From positions 1 through 9,257 of the forward strand of contig JALXDW010000021.1 in NCBI GenBank assembly GCA_027070385.1: 9,257 nucleotides of DNA, read 5' to 3'. The notes beneath the pieces were generated by a model. The model was not told where the DNA came from. It ran no database searches and saw only the letters and a program-made list of their open reading frames with translations. Shown here one piece after another: positions 5,552-9,257 of the stretch. This DNA comes from Chromatiales bacterium (GTDB taxonomy: Bacteria; Pseudomonadota; Gammaproteobacteria; UBA6429; Thiohalophilaceae). A program made the translations under genes and the position numbers. Positions within the stretch are counted from its first letter, which is position 1; each line of letters begins with the position of its first letter.

Positions 5552-5809
5552 ATGAGAATTATTTCCTTCGAAGTATACGGCATGATTTACCCCCACCATG
5601 CAGAAAAACTGGAAGCAGACTTAAATGAAATAAATGGAATTAGCGTAAGGGTATCTCTTAAAAGCCATTTAATAATGATTACATCACACCAGTTGTTTGA
5701 TTTTCAGGAAGTGATAGACGTTATTAAAGAGCACGGTTTTGAAACCGAAACGTTGGATGTGGACTTTATTAATGGAAATGAGTTGGCTCTTAGCGGTTCT
5801 TCCGCCTGA
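5552..5809 (+). CDS. 85-residue HMA-like small protein without the CxxC motif
   Basis: I do not recognise a named gene here. The start at 5552 has AGGA (5541-5544) seven bases before it; longer in-frame openings upstream lack this. The order of hydrophobic and helical stretches fits a ferredoxin-like beta-alpha-beta-beta-alpha-beta fold. In order: strand 2-9, helix 14-29, strands 32-38 and 41-47, helix 53-65, strand 67-75. Spacing and wording (GM near residue 10, NGI at 28-30, IKEHGFE at about 61-67) resemble heavy-metal-associated (HMA) domains. HMA domains have GMxCxxC where this protein has GMIYPHH (10-16), so Tyr13 and His16 replace both metal-binding cysteines and His15 is adjacent. There is no cysteine in the protein. 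It could bind another metal through histidines, or be a non-metal member of the fold. It ends convergent with the FAD oxidase gene, with no clear terminator between them. Confidence 0.75.
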   Translation: MRIISFEVYGMIYPHHAEKLEADLNEINGISVRVSLKSHLIMITSHQLFDFQEVIDVIKEHGFETETLDVDFINGNELALSGSSA

Positions 5810-5886
5810 GAAATTGCGAGAAAAAAAACGACAGCGTTGAAAGCTGCCTTAAAATGCCCACTGACTGATGTAGCACGGCTTTTGCA

Positions 5887-7284
5887 TTATTTTATTAATG
5901 GAAACATTTTCTCCGGGTTAAGAATATGCTGGGGATCAAATTGTGTTTTTATCTGGCGCATTAATGCCAGCGTGTTGCTATCAATTTCCCGACCGACGTA
6001 ATCACGTTTTTCAATTCCTACACCATGCTCCCCCGAAAGAGTGCCATTGAGTTTTAAAACCAGTTCAAAGACATCGCTTAAACAGGCTGCTGCGTTATTG
6101 GCCTGTGCAGGATTACTTTCATCTAACAATAAATTTGTATGAATATTACCATTACCGGCATGACCAAAGTTCACAATGGGAATACCGTATTTGTCAGAGA
6201 TAATCTGTAGTTGCTGAATCAATTCCGGAATTTTTGAGACCGGTACAACCACATCTTCATTGATTTTCTTCGGTGCAATCGTGCGCAGGGCAGGAGAAAG
6301 CACTTTACGTGTTTTCCATATTTTTTCTATTTCTGTTTTTGATTCGGCTGTGTTTAATTCAATGAGGCCGTTATTTTTCACACTTTCAGATATAGCATGA
6401 ATACCTGCTTTAATGGTTTCGTCATTGCCATCGACATCAATCATAAGCAAGGCTTTTGCTGTTTCAGGAATGGTTTCATTGCTATGTTGTCGAACTATAT
6501 CCAGGCAAGCTGAGTCAATAAACTCCAATGCACATGGGCCAACCGGTTGTGCCATTACCTTCGTTATTGCATCGGTAGCCGATTCAATATCTTTATAAAA
6601 CGCCTGCAATGTTGCTTTTGCATCGGGTAATGGTAATAATTTTAAATCTGCCTGAGTAATAATTGCAAGTGTGCCTTCAGAGCCGATAATAAGTCGTGTC
6701 AGGTCATAGCCCACAACCCCTTTTGTTGTTTTTACCCCGGTTCTGATTTGTTGCGCATTGCCGGTAATGGCATGGAGTCCTAATACATTGTCACGAGTGG
6801 TGCCGTATTTGACCGCGCGCGGGCCAGCAGAATTAACTGCAAGGTTGCCACCAATACTGCAAAATGCTGCACTGGTTGGATCCGGCGCCCAGAATAATTT
6901 ATGTTGTGCGAGAGCATCTTGTAAAGTCTGGTTTAAAACACCGGGTTGCACTGTTGCAACTCTGTTTTGAGGATCAATATTGATAATGTCAGACATATTT
7001 TCCGTTGATAACACAACCCCTTGTTGCAAGGGAACACTTCCTCCTGCTGTACCGGTACCACGTCCCCGTGTTGTGAGTGCTATTTTATATTCATTACATA
7101 ACTCGACAATTTTCTGTATCTGCTCTTCCTTAGTAGGTAAGACAACAGCCTGGGGTAACTGGTGGTTGCGGCTATTATCATAACCGTAAGCATAACAGTC
7201 AGATGGGTCGCTAAAAAAAGCGTTAGCTGGAACACAATCTTTGAGTTGGGCTAAAAAATCAGCGGGTAATGTTTTATCTGACAT
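5887..7284 (-). CDS. FAD-linked oxidase of the GlcD / D-lactate dehydrogenase family
   Basis: Flavoprotein dehydrogenase of the D-2-hydroxyacid family (glycolate oxidase GlcD, D-lactate and D-2-hydroxyglutarate dehydrogenases). The 465 residues have an N-terminal FAD-binding domain (about 40-220) with TRGRGTGTAGG at 72-82, SIGGNLAVNSAG at 143-154 and GSEGTLAIIT at 201-210. The C-terminal catalytic domain contains INEDVVVPVSKIP (341-353), GHAGNGNIH (374-382), GTLSGEHGVG (414-423) and NPEKMFP at the end. His375, His382 and Glu419 correspond to the metal-site residues known in D-2-hydroxyglutarate dehydrogenase. No GlcE or GlcF partner gene and no iron-sulfur domain is present, so it is more likely a stand-alone D-lactate or D-2-hydroxyacid dehydrogenase than glycolate oxidase. 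The substrate cannot be told from sequence. It begins 8 bases after the gmhA-like gene and has no clear ribosome site, so it is probably the last gene of that operon. Confidence 0.92.
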   Translation of the reverse strand: MSDKTLPADFLAQLKDCVPANAFFSDPSDCYAYGYDNSRNHQLPQAVVLPTKEEQIQKIVELCNEYKIALTTRGRGTGTAGGSVPLQQGVVLSTENMSDIINIDPQNRVATVQPGVLNQTLQDALAQHKLFWAPDPTSAAFCSIGGNLAVNSAGPRAVKYGTTRDNVLGLHAITGNAQQIRTGVKTTKGVVGYDLTRLIIGSEGTLAIITQADLKLLPLPDAKATLQAFYKDIESATDAITKVMAQPVGPCALEFIDSACLDIVRQHSNETIPETAKALLMIDVDGNDETIKAGIHAISESVKNNGLIELNTAESKTEIEKIWKTRKVLSPALRTIAPKKINEDVVVPVSKIPELIQQLQIISDKYGIPIVNFGHAGNGNIHTNLLLDESNPAQANNAAACLSDVFELVLKLNGTLSGEHGVGIEKRDYVGREIDSNTLALMRQIKTQFDPQHILNPEKMFPLIK

Positions 7285-7292
7285 GACGGGTT

Positions 7293-8316
<1,024 letters not shown>

Positions 8317-8317
<1 letters not shown>

Positions 8318-9257
8318 TAGTTATGATTAATCAGACTGGGACGACCACTGCGAAAGATAACCCAGGTGAGTTGTCGTTTGATTCGACGGTATTCATCCAG
8401 GCTTAAACTGCCGGTTTCGCCATCGAAACGTTCATAAGAGTAATTACTTAATGTATTCATTGCAGGAATAATATTAAAAGCATCAATCCCCAGGGCATAC
8501 AGACGTTGTAGCCGATTACCGGCATCTGAAATAAGTGATTCAATATCAGCGCGTAAGCCATGATGAGAGGTACTTTCTGTGAGAACCCAGGGCATGTCAC
8601 CAAAAATCATACCGTCCATATCACGGTCTCTTTCCTGATTAAGGTTGCCGGTAAAAACATGCGATGTGGAGTACACCGGAATATCGGCTGCATGATAAAA
8701 TTTGATTTGAGGTCGAATTTGTCGAGCTTGTCTGGGATAGGCTGCAAGAAAAATAAAATCAATATCCTGACGTCGTCGAGCCGTAAATTTTATTTTACGT
8801 TGTAAAACAGTGGTTAGTTTACGGAAGCGTTGACGGCTAGCATTAATTTCTAATAACTTACGGATAGGCCGGGAAAAATCACGTTGAGTTGGGTCATAAG
8901 TTTGTTGACCTACGACCTGCCCACCAATGGATTCCCACTGGGTTTTAAAGGCATTAAAGACCCGTTTTCCCCAAGGACCGGATGGATAGATGGCAGCGGC
9001 ACGAATATAGCCATCCAGCCAGGTACGCTGTGCAACCTGACGGGCTTCTTCCTCGGGAGATAAACCAAACATATACAGATTACTGGGTGGGGGTGCATCA
9101 AGACCGATATAATTCAATGCCATAGTAGGTACGGGTAAAATGTCATATTCAAGTAATTGTTGTATGGATTGTTTGCGTAAAGGGCCAATAATATATTGGG
9201 CTCCTTCATTTACTGCTTGCTGGTAAATATCAGAGAAACGTTTGGTTGGGTTAGCGG
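8317..9257 (-). CDS. lpoA: LpoA, outer-membrane lipoprotein activator of PBP1a, C-terminal 312 residues (cut by window edge)
   Basis: LpoA (YraM, LppC family) sits in the outer membrane as a lipoprotein and reaches through the periplasm to stimulate peptidoglycan synthesis by PBP1a. Only the C-terminal part, a periplasmic-binding-protein-like domain, is in the window. Recognisable family segments are EGAQYIIGPLRK just inside the edge, LPVPTMALNY (the ATG at 9123 falls inside it), FGLSPEEEARQVA, and FLAAYPRQARQIRPQIKFY near the middle. The frame is open from 9257, so the ATG at 9123 is internal and not the start. The signal peptide, lipobox and N-terminal TPR-like domain lie beyond the window. 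It heads the group lpoA-yraN-gmhA-oxidase on this strand. Identity is supported both by these segments and by the adjoining yraN. Confidence 0.9.

Noticed and set aside
5810..5886. Terminator between the convergent HMA-like gene and the FAD oxidase
   Set aside because: Only a weak four- to five-pair stem (CAGC/GCTG near 5833-5847) without a following T-tract could be found.
9121..9123. ATG at 9123 as the start of a complete LpoA-like gene
   Set aside because: The frame stays open to the window edge and the upstream residues match the family, so this methionine is internal.

Overview
The window carries a gammaproteobacterial chromosomal neighbourhood of moderate to low G+C. The main evidence is an SspA/SspB pair, an LpoA-type lipoprotein followed by YraN, and a DegS/AlgW-type protease, all typical of Gammaproteobacteria. 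An aerobic respiratory chain with a cytochrome bc1 complex is also present. The genus cannot be named from this sequence. I see no mobile element, CRISPR array, tRNA or rRNA. All genes look vertically inherited, and none stands out in composition.

Layout. (1) 1-639, minus strand: the N-terminal 213 residues of a membrane-anchored DegS/AlgW serine protease, cut by the window edge. (2) 640-742: a short divergent intergenic region with an inverted repeat, then a Nif3/YbgI-family protein on the plus strand, starting most likely at 743. (3) 1511-1710: a leader with promoter-like sequence and a possible 19-codon upstream reading frame, then petA-petB-petC (Rieske protein, cytochrome b, cytochrome c1) with one-base TAATG overlaps. 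petB is broken: about 70-75 codons are missing in the middle and the frame shifts at 2940-2945. (4) A strong hairpin at 4330-4363, then sspA and sspB. (5) An 85-residue small protein at 5552-5809 that appears to have an HMA-type (heavy-metal-associated) fold without the usual CxxC. (6) Convergent with it, a minus-strand group read in the order lpoA (partial), yraN, gmhA/diaA-like, and a GlcD/D-lactate-dehydrogenase-like FAD oxidase.

How the genes work together. petABC would form the proton-pumping quinol:cytochrome c oxidoreductase. As written, cytochrome b cannot be made in one piece, so either the complex is lost in this strain or the sequence contains an assembly or base error. SspA (RNA polymerase-associated) and SspB (ClpXP adaptor) form the usual stress pair. 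The lpoA-yraN-gmhA series is a conserved gammaproteobacterial cluster serving peptidoglycan and lipopolysaccharide synthesis. The BON-domain lipoprotein gene yraP often follows it, but here that place is taken by the FAD oxidase.

The most notable points are the petB lesion with its PLWY motif and long C-terminus, the HMA-like protein without cysteines, and the possible coupled leader peptide before petA. I found no clear new multi-gene system.
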